Position numbers and translations under genes: made by a program. The notes under the pieces are model-generated. The model did no database searches, was not told the DNA's origin, and saw nothing but the letters and a program-made list of their open reading frames with translations. From Phyto melanocephala (lineage: Eukaryota; Arthropoda; Insecta; Diptera; Rhinophoridae), in assembly GCA_941918925.1 (NCBI GenBank), contig OW799234.1:85696497-85760496 (forward strand): a stretch of 64,000 bases of DNA, given 5' to 3'. Below, one piece after another: positions 11,811 to 23,534 of the stretch (its first letter is position 1; every line of letters starts with the position of its first letter).

Positions 11811-12229
11811 GTAAGTTCCATAATAAAATTGTATCATTTCAAAATTCATTATCAGCACAAATTCGGTAAAATAAATTCGATCATAAAAGTAGCTTTACCA
11901 AGCAACTTTACTAAGAAGTTTACTATTGCCATTTTTAGACAAGTCAAGTGATTTCACTTTTACCAAGTGGATAAAGAAAATTCCAAAGAAAACATTTGTG
12001 TTCAATTGTTACGTGTTTAAACATGTTTAACAACAACTTGGAGCAGTTATACGTTTAAAATCTTCGGGCAATCGTGTTTTGCCTAATTTTTCTAATTGCA
12101 ACTTGAAATCACATAATTGATGTTCTGTAGTTCACAATCCAAGGAAGGGTATAACGAGTAAATCTTTTAAAGTATACATATATGTATGATTACATACATA
12201 TATGTATGATTTTCTGTTAATGAAACCTG
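11811..12229 (+). other. Mnt intron, first part
   Basis: No gene or element end was recognised. A direct repeat of catatatgtatgattacatacatatatgtatgat type lies near 12176-12210. Confidence 0.5.
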
Positions 12230-12580
12230 CAGAACGTAAAATTTTGAAATAATTACAAATTTTCTAAACAACCACTTATGGTCTTTTGTTAAAAAAAGAC
12301 ACATTTTAGCGATTGCTTTAAAATTCTTTATAACTTTTAAGTTGATACTTGAGTTGAGGTTTTTTTTATGAACAACTCGTCCTTAAAACTGTGATATTAG
12401 TAGAGTCTTTGGGCCGTATTCATAAAAAATATTTTAGGTTTATTGAAGGCTTATTTGACAAATTTCTCTACAACATCTGTCAAATAAGCCTTTAATAAAC
12501 CTAAAATATTTTTTATGAATACGGCCCTTTTATTTATAAATTCTCATAATTCTGTTTATTATACATATTTGTATAAATAA
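12230..12580 (+). repeat. Jockey-like LINE 3' end remnant, split by a MITE
   Basis: Blocks such as aaagacacattt, gttgatac, atgaacaact and gtgatatta match in order those at about 22965-23160, downstream of the reverse transcriptase remnant. This is therefore a second 3' fragment of the same LINE family. The palindromic MITE at 12411-12527 interrupts it. Confidence 0.65.
12411..12527. mobile_element. Foldback MITE, near-perfect palindrome (copy 1)
   Basis: GGGCCGTATTCATAAAAAAT pairs with its complement at the right end. The two arms match almost throughout, leaving a short asymmetric centre (tttctctacaacat). TTT lies on both sides. The copy at 13915-14036 is the same sequence in the other orientation. 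Confidence 0.8.
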
Positions 12581-13425
12581 TTGGGTGATTCACAAGGTGT
12601 CTTATCATGTCATATTGTCCTATTATCCTAAAATTTTACAATGGTTTAAAAATGTTGTTGCTTTTCAAACAAAAACTGTCTTATAATAATAGAACTTTGT
12701 ACGCTATGTTTATTGTGCTGTCGTATTTAATAAGCAGAGACCTGTGCTAAACGGCTAAGCCAAGCCGCAACAGTTTTTGTAAGCTGTCGCCGTTCATTGT
12801 ATAATTTTATCGGGCCGACATCCAAATTTGAACGCAGCTGCTAATTTTTGATAACAAATCACTGGTGTCGTCAAATAAGATCGGCTAAGGACTCTGCTGT
12901 TTTTGTTTATCAAACAAAATTTAATTTATTTGTAATTTATTTACTTGAGTTTGCCATTACAACATCTAAAATGTACTTTTCGCACAAACTGGCTATTATT
13001 TTGTTTTTTTTTTACTTGTTTTTGGCATTATGAAAGAAAATATTTATTTTTATAATTGTTTTACATCAGCTGATTCAAATTCAAAATAGCACACTTAATT
13101 ATGAGGGGTTGTTCACAATAGTCTTAATTTATCATGCTATTATTATAGAACATATGACTTTATGACACTACTGTGAATCCCCCATATAAGTTTTAATTAT
13201 AATAAAAAAAATATATAAATTTTTTCCTGCACTGGTTGTTAGTTTTGCCAGGAAATACTAAAAAAAAATCCGTAAAGATAAATCTAGAATTAATGTTTTT
13301 TTTTTACTGAAATAACTGCAATCATCTATGCACATGCATAGATATTTCATGAGGTATCCTAATATTTCTGAATTTTTTAAAGTTTTCCAACTTTCTTGCC
13401 AGGAATGACAATTTGATATGACCAG
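12580..13425 (+). other. Mnt intron, no recognised feature
   Basis: AT-rich intron sequence. Short inverted segments (ttcacaatagtc and actactgtgaa at about 13108 and 13168) suggest one more decayed foldback element. No coding signal was found. Confidence 0.4.
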
Positions 13426-13553
13426 AGGCCGAATTACGGCATTCGATCACGATCGAAATTTTACTCGAATGATCGAATTGGCTGTGCTTTAGGTATAGAT
13501 ATTCTAATAAGAATTTTCAAATTTCGATCACTTACGAATGCCGTAATACGGCT
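13426..13553. mobile_element. MITE with GGCCGAATTACGGCATTCG ends (copy 1)
   Basis: Left end AGGCCGAATTACGGCATTCG is complementary to the right end cgaatgccgtaatacggct. CCAG at 13422-13425 and at 13554-13557 could be the target duplication. A second copy lies at 20221-20344. Confidence 0.75.
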
Positions 13554-13914
13554 CCAGTTTATGTTGTTGTGTTACTCATGGCTAAGGTTAAAATGCTGGG
13601 TGCCAAAAATACACGTAAACACATTTTTTTTTACCTCAAAACGAAAAATTAAATTTCTCATCCCAGACACAAATAAATAAAATTAAGCGAAATTTAACAA
13701 ATTTTGCATTTTATTTGTTTCTTCTTTTTTTTTTACCAGTGAATAGTTTTTGCCTGAAGTTATTTCTTATCATTCGAAATTTTCAATCTGATTGTCAATC
13801 AAACAACCATTTTTATTGCAAATGAATAAATTCTTTGTAAAAGTAAAAAGAAATAAATACATATTTTTAAAATACATTCATGAAATAGGCTTTTGTTTAT
13901 ATTTTACATATTAA

Positions 13915-14036
13915 GGGCTGTATTCATAAAAAAATATTTTAGGTTTATTCAAGGCTTATTTGACAGATGTTGTAGAGAAATTTGTCAAATAAAACTTCAA
14001 TAAACCTAAAATATTTTTTTTTTAAGAATACGGTCC
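13915..14036. mobile_element. Foldback MITE (copy 2, opposite orientation)
   Basis: This is the same palindrome as 12411-12527, ending in CGGTCC, with TAA at 13912-13914 and 14037-14039. Its asymmetric centre reads as the reverse complement of copy 1, so the two insertions are in opposite orientations. Confidence 0.8.
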
Positions 14037-15169
14037 TAATTCTTTGACACTAGACAAAAAGGTGTTAAGTCAAAAAATAGCAGTTTGAATTTTTGATGTA
14101 ATTTATCATTTTTTTCTCTCTCTCTCTCTCTCTCTAATCGTAATCATTTGCTCTTAAGGCAATAATTTAGAAAACTTCTGTTTGGCATTAAACAAAAACT
14201 GCATTTTCTGACTTAAGACCTTTTTGGCGAACTTCAAAGAATTATTACTTTAAGTTTTAATTTTCTAAAATACTTTTGGCGTTTTTAATTAACATTTTTT
14301 TCTTCTATCTTTTTTTTTTTAATTTAATTGCATTTTACCACATACACACACAAAAACTAACATGAAATTAATAGCAAAAATGTTGCAAGCATTACGTGGT
14401 TGCCATTTGGTATAAATAAAATTGAAATAAGTACAATATTGGCCAAGTTATCTAAAGTTATTTAAAATAAAAATCCCACTAAACATATAACAACGAACTT
14501 GCTACAAAACTAAATTGCCACTTTCAAAACTAAATGTGGAGAAATAAAATATAAAAAAAAAAGAACGAAATAAAACACACATCATCATCTCACCAACAAC
14601 AGCTATTGAAAACAAAACCAACTCCCCCAAAACCTGTTCCATTTCTATTAAAACCTACAAAATTTTTATGATTTCCTTTTCTCTATCATCGGGGAAAAAA
14701 AAACTAAACTCGAGCACCACCTTTTGCAGCCTGTAAAAATTTGAATATTGAGAAAAAAGAAACCAACCATAAACCACCTCCACCATTTCTTATTTTATTC
14801 TTTATAAAAAAAAAACATCAACCAAAATTACCACCATCAAACCAAACAAATTGAAACCACCAAAAATTTAAATCAATTACCTTTTCTGCCACAAATTCAT
14901 CCAGTTTGCTTAATAATAAATATTAATCAATCAAATGTTCTTTTTTTGTATGAAGTGACAATGGAAGTGGCCTTTTCATATGTATGAAAAGGCCACGTAC
15001 GTGTGTATACATGTGCATACATCATACATATGTATGTGTATATATCTGTACATATTGCATATTTCACAAAATGTCCTTAAAAATTGTGAATAAATTTGAA
15101 AATTTCTGTCAGAAATAACAAAAAAAAAAAAGAAATCAACAACTTTTCTTTTTATATATATTTCTGCAG
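14037..15169 (+). other. Mnt intron end with (CT)n and a perfect hairpin
   Basis: It contains a (CT)n microsatellite at about 14117-14135, A-rich sequence with many ACC/CCA words, and the 30-nt palindrome at 14967-14996. It ends in the TTCTGCAG acceptor of the next exon. Confidence 0.5.
14967..14996. repeat. Perfect 14-bp inverted repeat, 2-nt spacer
   Basis: GTGGCCTTTTCATA, TG, then TATGAAAAGGCCAC: the arms match at every base. It lies 173 bp upstream of a Mnt 3' splice site. It could form an RNA hairpin, be a dimeric protein site, or be an element relic. Confidence 0.8.
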
Positions 15170-15898
15170 CAATTTTGGGTAATCAACAGCAACAACAACT
15201 CAATGGCCGTAAAAAAAGTTTAACATTGTCTAACAGCAACAAGAACAACAATAATATGTTGGAATCAAAAAGTAATTATCATCATTATCATCTACAGCAG
15301 CAACACCAACAACAAGATCATGTTAGTGAAGATGGTGAGCAACCGGCAAAATTTCTAAAAGTATACAATACATCGACAACAACAACAACATCAGCAACAA
15401 ATGGCCATCCTCATCAACAGCATGAAATTCAAAATCATACTCAAAAATTGTTATTAACTAGCAGTGGTGGAATTTTATCAGGTGGTGGAGGTATTGTGGG
15501 AGGTGGTAGAAATAATAACAGTCATATAAATATTGGTGGTTCTTTAACAGCTACAGCAACAGCAAATAAATGTGTTACTAATGGTTCTGTTTCGGCAACA
15601 AATGAATTGTGTCGTTTGCCAGGTGGTGCGGAGCTAAATATTTTACCCTCAAACGGCTTAAAAGTCACCTCTGCCGGAGGTGGTGCTGCATTTTATCATG
15701 CCAATGGCAAAATCACTTTTGTTAATGGGCCGTCGCCTTTGCATCACCAGAACCAGCAGCAGCAGCAACAACAACAACAATTTCTTCATCAACAATTTCA
15801 ACAACACCCACCGTTGTCTCGTTTGCCAAATTCGACGACCACCGCTATCACTAGTAATGGCACAACAACAACTTTAAATAATGGAATTTTGCTCAAAG
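15170..15898 (+). CDS. Mnt: Mnt exon: Gln/Asn/His-rich region
   Basis: The exon follows tatatttctgcag. The two-base start completes a codon with the previous exon (G+CA, Ala), and it leaves in phase 1 at CTCAAAG/gtattt. Its 243 codons carry poly-Gln, Asn-rich and His-rich tracts. The more complex segments in the second half (CRLPGGAELNILPSNGLKV, then FYHANGKITFVNGPSP) are the likeliest conserved motifs. It repeats the NGLK motif of the 11207 exon. No folded domain is recognised. CAA/CAG runs at about 15765-15800 are length-variable candidates. Confidence 0.75.
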
Positions 15899-15986
15899 GT
15901 ATTTAATTCTTCAGTTCACTTGTTTTAATTAGATTTTTTAAGCTCTTTTCATTTTTTTAACTTTTGTCTGTGTGTATGTGTTGCAG
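15899..15986 (+). other. Mnt intron, 88 bp
   Basis: A minimal intron from GTATTT to a T-rich tract and TTGCAG. It separates two phase-compatible exons. Confidence 0.7.
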
Positions 15987-16249
15987 ATGCCACAAGCGTT
16001 ACTCCACTGTTAGTATCGGCTGCACCATCACCTACAACAACTAGTGTTAATGGTTTGCATTTTGCTAGCAATTTTGCCCAGTTATTAGCTGCTGCCAATA
16101 CTTCAGCCACAAACTGTTCTACTACCAGTGCTAACATTAATAATGGTTTGCTGTCAAATGCTGCAGTAACGTCTGCTTCCAATGTGCCAATAGCATCAAC
16201 AACAAATTTCCAAAAAATTGCAGAATTAAAAACTAAAACGAACAACAAG
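15987..16249 (+). CDS. Mnt: Mnt exon: Ala/Ser/Asn-rich C-terminal region
   Basis: Entry is phase 1 (G+AT gives Asp) and exit is phase 0 at AACAACAAG/gtaaga. The 88 codons include SVNGLHFASNFAQLLAAAN, a probable short amphipathic helix, and end in FQKIAELKTKTNNK, which is basic. Reading through the donor would add only a dozen residues before a stop at 16289-16291, so a retained-intron isoform is possible. Confidence 0.75.
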
Positions 16250-16823
16250 GTAAGAACTATGGAAATGTCATTAATTAACGCCATAACATGAGTCTACTAT
16301 TTTAAAGGTGATTTAGGTCTATACTTTTTTTTTTATACCCACCAACCACCACCAAAAAAATGGGGATATATTAATTTTGTCATTCCGTTTGTAACACATC
16401 GACACATATAATTTCTCTATGAATAACGATTTTGGAAGAATAAAGGTCTCTATATTGAAATATCTGCGTTGAGTTTATTGGCAGAAACTATTTTGACACG
16501 CCTACTATAACGCCCACTTTTCACGTAATCTGCTGTTAATGAAATTTAAAAGCTTATAAAACCGACGAAATTATAGGTATGATGATGAAATTTTGTACAT
16601 ATAGCTTCCTAGTCTATGTCATTGTTATGTCAGAAAATTAAGGCGACACGCCCACTTTAACGCCTGCCTACCATATAACACTTTATCTTAAATTCATATA
16701 ATTTCTCTATGGATACAGTTTTTGGAAGAATAAAGGACTACATTGAAATATCTCAGTTTTATTTATTAGCAGATACTAAATTTTAATTTTTATTTATTGT
16801 CGAACTCTTAATATTTAAACTTA
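16250..16823. repeat. Degenerate tatacccaccacc-type Helentron-like repeat
   Basis: From about 16334 the sequence tatacccaccaaccaccacc, atggggatatatt, ttgtcattccgtttgtaacac matches the second Helentron-like subfamily seen at 17503 and 53868. Blocks such as gcccacttt and ataatttctctatg recur twice. It lies at the start of the last, 9.4-kb Mnt intron. Confidence 0.6.
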
Positions 16824-17032
16824 CAGTAGACTCGCGGTAACAAAAACACTGCCTTACGAGAACACCGGATAAGATGAACATATTTTTTTTACACTGACTA
16901 CTCTGTAGCGTGAACACAGTGAGAAAGCCCTATAACGTGAACAAATTTGTCAGTTATCTAAATCGTTTTCATAAAAAGGGGCAACCCCGTAAATAATTGC
17001 ACAGGATTAGTTTAGTTAGTCCATAACTATTA

Positions 17033-17185
17033 ATGGACGCTATTGGCTATTTAAATTCAACTTGGCAAGGTCTTGAGAAGAAAACAATAGCAAAATGCTG
17101 GCTGAACATTTTTAGCTCTTTAGGAGATGAAGAAGACTGTAAAGAGGATATCCCGTTAGCTTTTTTGAGAGAAAGAATTTGTTGA
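17033..17185 (+). pseudogene. Tigger/pogo transposase C-terminal remnant
   Basis: Fifty codons read MDAIGYLNSTWQGLEKKTIA, then KCWLNIFSSLGDEEDCKED. The DAI..W..V/L..TI..CW pattern is typical of the segment after the DDE domain in Tigger transposases. The catalytic part is absent. It lies just inside the left end of the element at 16824. Confidence 0.65.
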
Positions 17186-19890
17186 GCAATTAAAATTCAA
17201 AAATGTAAAGATTATCTAAAAAAGGGTAACACATTTTTTTAAGTAATTTTAACGTACTTTTTTTTTAACAAAACCTATGTACATAACAATCCGAAATACA
17301 AAAAAATATATGAATTTGATTTAAATCACATGTCTAACACACAATTTACATGATGAGTTTTATGACGTCCAATTTTTTTAATTCCCTTTTAAAGTTGTTA
17401 CCAAAAACTACTCAAATTTATACGATGGTTTTTTTGGACGTCTAATTTCTAGTTTATATTGTAGACTATTGAATTTATATATTTAATATTTTTTATTTTT
17501 TTTATACCCGCCACCAAAAAAATGGTGGGGGTATATTCATTTTGTCATTCCGTTTGTAACACATCGAAATATCCATTTTAGACCCCATAAAGTATATATA
17601 TTCTGAATCGGGGTTTGATTTGATGACGATCTAGCTATGTCCGTCCGTCTGTCCGTCTGTTGAAAGCACGATAGAGGTCGCACCGAAAAAGCTAAAGGGC
17701 TCAAATTTTGCCAGAATCTTTCTTATAGACAAGGTTTGTTTGGTATTGAAAATGGGCTAAATCGGAATATTAGAAAGAGAGTTATAGCTCGTAAAGCAAG
17801 AATAGGTCGAAAAAACCGTGTCCTTCAAACATCGAAAAAAAAGGAATTGTGTCCAAACGCATAAACGTAGAGTCGTGAAACTTCGAATATATATTTCTCG
17901 AGTCAAAAGAATATTTCTCCCCAAAAATTGCTTAAATCTATGCATTAGAAAAGGAGTTATAGGTCAAAATGTACGAAAATTTATACCGCTCAGTGTATAT
18001 TTGAAGTTTAAAACGTAATAAAACTGACAAAACTATATGTACGGTTCTGAAATTTTGCAAACATGGTTTTTTGGTCAAAGTCTTCGTTATAACGGAAAAT
18101 AAATGTGCCACGCCCACTTTTTTTTTAAATTTTTATAAAAATATATTAGTCATATTCATTAGCATTTATTCATTGCAGATGGCGACATCTGTTGAAGGCG
18201 CCACTACATTTTGCAAACACTGAGGATGATGTCTTTGCTAAACATCACGTAGAACACTAGATGACTCTAGTAACATTTTTTTGCACAAACTACAAAGGAA
18301 TTTTATAGGGGTTTGTGAAAACGAAAATGACCGAAGTTTGTTGACAAAAATTAACTAGAGTAATGATTTGTGCCCAACTTTACATATAGTTGTACACACA
18401 GTCTTATGAGGTTTAAGATTTAAAAATATTTAAAAAAAATGTGCATCAGTAGATTTAAAATAAGTATTTGAATATTTAAAATACATATTTTAACAAATTT
18501 TTTTTTATCTATCTATTCTTTTGTAAAGGGTGGTTAAATTTTAAGGGCCACAGGGTGATTCAAAATAGACATGCTCAGCATTTTGCTAAAACAGGAAATT
18601 TATTAGTAAGATTTTGATTTTTAAAGTTCTATAACATTTTGCTTTTAAAAGATTTTCAAACGAAATAAGTTTTGTATAATTTTAAAATTTGTTAGCCATT
18701 AGTACATGAAAATAAATTGTTTATAATGCTTAGAAATAATTGTTTTTTTATCTTTAGGTCTAAATTTTCCTAAATTCCTTTTTTTAATACACCATAACTT
18801 CTAGAAAACATAAGATAACAAAAAGAAATTAGCACCATTTAGTAGATAAAACTCTCCTCTCCTCCCCATTTTATACCCGTTACGATCCGACCGTGATCAG
18901 CAGACCAATTTTTGTGACACAAGGTCAAATATTTTTTGCAAAATTTTAGTAAAAGAGCTAAACAAATTTTTTTGTAATGTGTTTTTTTGAAGTATTTGAG
19001 TTTTTATATCCGCCACCAAAAAAATGGTATGTGTATTCTTAATCGGGGTTTTATTTGACGACGATCTAGCTATGTCCGTCCGTATGTCCGTCTGTTAAAA
19101 GCACGATAGAGGTCCCATCGAAAAAGCTAGTGGGCTCAAATTTTGCCAGAATATGTCTTATACACAAGGTTTGTTTGGAATAGAAAATTGGCTAAATCGG
19201 AGTATAAGGAAGAAAGAAAAATTGCCTAAATGCATGCATTAGGAAGGGAGTTAGAGATCAAAATGTACGAAAATTTATACCGCGCAGTGTATTTTCCAAT
19301 ATGTTAAAAATTTTAAACCTAATAAGAGTGACAAATTTAGATCTACGATTCTGAAATTTTGCAGGAATTGCTTTTTGGTCAAAGGCTTTCTTCTGACGGA
19401 AAATAAATGTGACACGCCAACCTCCCATACAACGTTTTCTCTTAAATTCTTATAATTTCTCTATAAATCGAATAATAAAGGACTTTATTAAAATATCTAA
19501 GTTGTATTTATTAGCATAAATAACTTCGACACACCTACTATAACGCTCACTTTCCACGTTATTTACTGTTAATGAAATTTAAATTTATAAAACCGACAAA
19601 ATTAGAGGTATGATGATAAAATTTGCTACGGAAATCCTTCTAGTCAATGTTATTGTTATGCCAGAAAATTTAGGTGACACGCCCACTCTTACGCCCACAT
19701 CCAATATAATGCTTTATTTCAAATTCATATAATATCTCAATGAATAAATATTTTGGAAGAATTACGGACTATATTGAAATATCTAAGTTGTATTTATTAG
19801 CAGAAATTTTATTGACACGCTTACTTAAACGCCCATTTTCACTGAAACACTTAATTTACGAAAACATTTTACCAGCATATCCAAGTTATA

Positions 19891-20374
19891 AAAGGTGGTT
19901 AAATTTTAAGGGCCGATGTTGATTTTGAATAAAACACAAATTATTTAGGAAATTATTATCATTTCTCTTTTAATTATAATATTTGTATGGTTCAATTATG
20001 TATGGAACAAAATATCGGCCAAATGGCCCCGCGACCTCAACGGCACACCTCGATCCGATAGTCCAAATTTTAAATAACATTGCTGATGCTCAATTGTTTG
20101 GCACGATGATGAGTCGAAGTTGATTGTTTTTTTGCCACACTATCGCGATAAACAGCAATGCTTCTCATTTAACGAATTTAGAAGGCATTCATAGATGTTC
20201 TAACATTTTATACAGACCTGGGGCCGAATTACGGCATTCGATATCGATCGAAATTTTACTCGAATGATCGAGTATGCTTTAGTTATATAGATTCTTATAA
20301 GAGTTTTCAAATTTCGATCACGTTCGAGTGCCGTAATTCGGCCTCTGTTTTAAATTTAAAATTTAACCACCCTC
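19891..20374 (-). mobile_element. DD41D-type transposon remnant hosting a MITE
   Basis: The ends are AAAGGTGGTTAAATTTTAAG and the complement at 20374, with TA on both sides. The interior (tatggttcaattatgtatgg, aacaaaatatcgg) matches the larger relative at 49698-50575. It is interrupted by the GGCCGAATTACGG MITE at 20221-20344. A further solo end lies at about 18532. Confidence 0.7.
20221..20344. mobile_element. MITE with GGCCGAATTACGGCATTCG ends (copy 2)
   Basis: This is the second copy of the 13426 element: gggccgaattacggcattcg at the left and gagtgccgtaattcggcct at the right, with CTG flanking both sides. It is the innermost layer of the nest at 16824-20851. Confidence 0.75.
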
Positions 20375-20851
20375 TACAAAGAAAGCCATTAACAAAATAA
20401 TAATTATTGTGCTTTAAATGTACACAAAATTGGTGGTGGGTATAAAAGATTCGGCACAGCCGAATATAGTGCTTTTACTTGTTATTTTGAATGTCGAAAA
20501 AACTTATTACTGTTTAATATTGTTTTTTATCAGTCAAAAAGCACAATCCAGTTGATGAGAATATTAAAATAAAACGTAACAGAAAGAAGAGAAAAAAGTG
20601 TAAAGCGAAGTGTCAAAAAAAAAAAACCATGAAAACAGAAACCATGTCTATTTTTCTACCCCCCTTTCTTCTCTATACCGCTTGCTACCAAACAAAAAAT
20701 GACGTCCAAAATTGGACGTCATAAAATTCATCATGTAAACCTACTGTAATTTATTTAAAATTTTAATGACTTACACCTTCGTCAACATGAACAACTTCGC
20801 AAACGTGAACATGCTTGGTTTTTAATAGTTCACGTTACCGCGAGTCTACTG

Positions 20852-22009
20852 TATATTCAAATTTTTAAACAGGCTTGAGTTCAATGTTTTTTTTTATTTT
20901 TTTAAACATTCTTATTTTTACAAAGAATTTTTTAATAATGTAATAAAAAAAGAATAATCTCGAAAAGTATGTTTTACTGACACTAGCCGAGTGGAATGTA
21001 TTTTCGAAACCAACTACGATTTCGTCATCATCACTCTTTGATCGGTGATAACGTGTTGGTTGTAAATATCATCTGTTTAACTCCCAGGTTTTTAAGTTAA
21101 TTGAATTCGGTAACTAATTTGTTACTTTTTCTTTTATTGTTTTTTGGGCTTAAATTCTAGTTCTGTGAAAATGTGATACGATAAAGTTTTTGTATAGCAA
21201 AGGGTATGGTGGCACCATATGATATGACACACAAAAACTTTTCATTTCATAGTTTCATAAAACGAGAATTAATACCCAGCTCTAGGTAGCGATAAGAACA
21301 GATGATTGTTTTTTTTTAGTTACAATCCATGTTTATAATCATTGATTGAAAGTATATTGATACGCCTACTTTAACGCCCACTTTCATTGAAAGACTAAAT
21401 TTACGAAAATATTTTTATAGCATATCGAAGCTACACAAAGAAAGTGATACATATTTTAGTATAAAGATATTATTCTATAGCGATTGCTGTTAATAACAAA
21501 ATAATAAATTTTGTGCTATAAAAGAACATCAAATTGGAGGTGGGTATAGAAGACTCGGCACAGCCGAATATAGTGCTCTTACTTGTTATTCAATGGTAAA
21601 TAATTCACAGTTTCAGTTAGTTTAAAGGGTTTTAAGGAATACAAAACCGAGAATGCAAAGTTTGTACTTTAAAGTTTCTTAAAAATTATAAAAATCAAAA
21701 GAAATTATTAAAAATCGAAAAAAAATTATTAAAAAAAATGTTTTCGACAGCGATGATTGATAGTTTTTTAATTTCTTATTATTAAAATAAAATCGATCAA
21801 CAATTTATATTAAATGAACAAATAAAAACAAAAAAAAAAAAGGTTTATTATTTACGCAAAAATTGCGTTCCTGATATCCTGATTGATAATTCCTTCTGGC
21901 TGATTTCTTTTTTCTTTGAAAATCACAAATAATTATTATCTTCAATTATTCACACCAGAATTTTAGATTTTTCAAATTGCAATAATATCATAAATCAAGA
22001 ACAAATTTG
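20852..22009. repeat. Intron with a Helentron-like 3' end
   Basis: A partial copy runs to about 21590 and ends in the actcggcacagccgaatata hairpin and ctcttacttgtta at about 21585. The remainder is AT-rich intron with no recognised feature. Confidence 0.5.
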
Positions 22010-23254
22010 GTTTTCGAAAAGAGCACTCCACTGTACATCAACTTTAAAGATTTGTAAACTTTCTTGAATGTACTAAAAGTAATCGAAAAAGTACTGGAGT
22101 CGTTTTTCTTGATATTGAAAAAGTTTTTGTCTCAATCCTGCATGATGGACTAGTGAATACATTAAATACGTTGCATTTTCCAAATTCTCTACAAAAACTT
22201 ATCAAAAGCTTTTAAGATAAACGTACGTTTGTTGTATCTGTCAATAACAAATTTTCTAGTGAAAGCCAAATACCTGCAGGCTTGCCGCAAGGATCAGTAT
22301 TATCCCCTGCACTATACTCGATATATACATCTGATGTTACTCTAAGAAGAGACCGGATGACAGCGCCTTTATTTGTTGTGGTCAAGTGTCGAATGCGATA
22401 ATTAGGAAAATGGAAAAAAATCTTAAATTAATTCGTAAATACTATGACAAATGGAAAATAAAAGTCAATGACGATAAAACTCAAGCAATTATATTTCCAT
22501 TCAACAAATCGCGAAAACGCGTTTCTACTAGATATTTATCGTCTAGGGGAACAAATATTCAATTGAGGGACGAAATTAAATATTTGGAATTTATCCTTGA
22601 CAAAAAACTTTTATTTAAACAGCATGTTAATTACATTTGTGAGAAGGCAATTAAGTGTAGCCGTGCACTATACCCCCCAATTAGCCGAAGATCTAAACTT
22701 TATATAAAGAACAAGGTACTCATTTACAAAGTATGTGTATTCGACCGTTTATGACCTATGGTTGTCAAGGCTGGTCCAAAAAGGCTTCTAAAACGCATAC
22801 AAAAAAATTGCAAATCATTCAAAATAAAAACTTGAAAATAATACAAAATCAACCTTTCAGATATCCAACTTATCTTCTAAATACATAGAAACTTTAACCT
22901 TAAAATGTTTAATTCATTGACAAGGGAACTGACGCTATCATTTAATGAAAAATGCAGAAGGTCAAATTTTGAAATAATAAGAAATTTGCGGGTCTTTTCT
23001 TTAAAAGACACATTTCAGTGATTGTTTTAAAGTTTGTTTATCACTTCCAAGTTGATACGAACTTTTTTATGAACAACTTTTCCTTTAAACTGTGATATTA
23101 TTAGTTTCTTTATTTAATTAATCCGATGTTAATTGTTGTAATACTATTTGTAAATTCTCATAACTCTGTTAACGGCGATATTGATAGAATTAATAAGTTT
23201 TAATAAATAAATCTTTTTCACTTTGTGAAATTGTGAATACAAAAAAAAAAAAAA
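22010..23254 (+). pseudogene. Jockey-like non-LTR retrotransposon, RT remnant and tail
   Basis: Reading across frames gives the reverse transcriptase series STVHQL, GVVFLDIEK(A/V)F, FSSESQIPAGLPQGSVLSP and LYSIYTSD. After a deletion comes KMEKNLKLIRKYYDKWKIKV, NDDKTQAIIF and the thumb region to about 22890. The catalytic YADD segment is missing between about 22350 and 22385, and stops and frameshifts are present. A 3' untranslated part and an A14 tail end near 23254, so the 3' terminus is kept. The element sits in sense orientation in the last Mnt intron and is dead. Confidence 0.8.
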
Positions 23255-23534
23255 ATCAATTAATGGTCCAAAATATTTTCAAGGCATAATTATTATCAGG
23301 TAATCGCAGTTTGAAGGGAAAATTTTTGTTTATATTTTTTTAATATGAAGTTTGACATTTGAAACAAATAAGAGAAGTGAGAAAATTGTTTTTTATCTCT
23401 GGACTTCTTCAATCGACGACAGCTGAAATTTTAAAATAAGTGAAGAAAAAAAATAATCAGTTGACGAATCAAGACTACCTGATAAATAAATATGGCGGGA
23501 ATTTTTCAAAATTTTTCATTAAAAATTATATGTA
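23255..23534. other. Short intronic spacer
   Basis: AT-rich sequence between the LINE tail and the next transposon. Nothing was recognised. Confidence 0.4.

Larger units (their letters stand above)
17503..20482 (+). mobile_element. Helentron-like array nested in copy A
   Basis: It opens with tatacccgccaccaaaaaaa, has the tgtccgtccgtctgtccgtc block at about 17638, and closes with ttcggcacagccgaatatag and cttttacttgtt at 20482, the terminal hairpin. A second 5' end (atccgccaccaaaaaaatgg) lies at about 19010. At least two copies are therefore joined, with further insertions at 19891-20374. No Rep/helicase coding is present. Confidence 0.7.
17349..20735 (-). mobile_element. TTA-target element, copy A, split by Helentron-like repeats
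   Basis: It begins CATGATGAG..ttttatgacgtcc and ends gacgtcataaaattcatcatg. Its two flanks (17349-17502 and 20483-20735) match the right and left parts of copy B at 26838-27821 in inverted orientation. About 3 kb of Helentron-like material (17503-20482) lies between them. The target triplet is TTA on the left and TAA on the right. Confidence 0.75.
16824..20851. mobile_element. Tigger/pogo-like transposon, outer layer of nest
   Basis: Inverted ends are CAGTAGACTCGCGGTAAC at 16824 and the complement gttaccgcgagtctactg ending at 20851, each flanked by TA. CAGT ends, a TA target and a transposase tail at 17033 support the pogo/Tigger group. About 3.4 kb of the interior is a later insertion (17349-20735). 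Confidence 0.8.

Noticed and set aside
841..16249. AF10 (Alh) considered as the identity of the six-exon gene
   Set aside because: The coiled coil does not fit the AF10 octapeptide-zipper region as I recall it, whereas it fits the MNT zipper at many positions.
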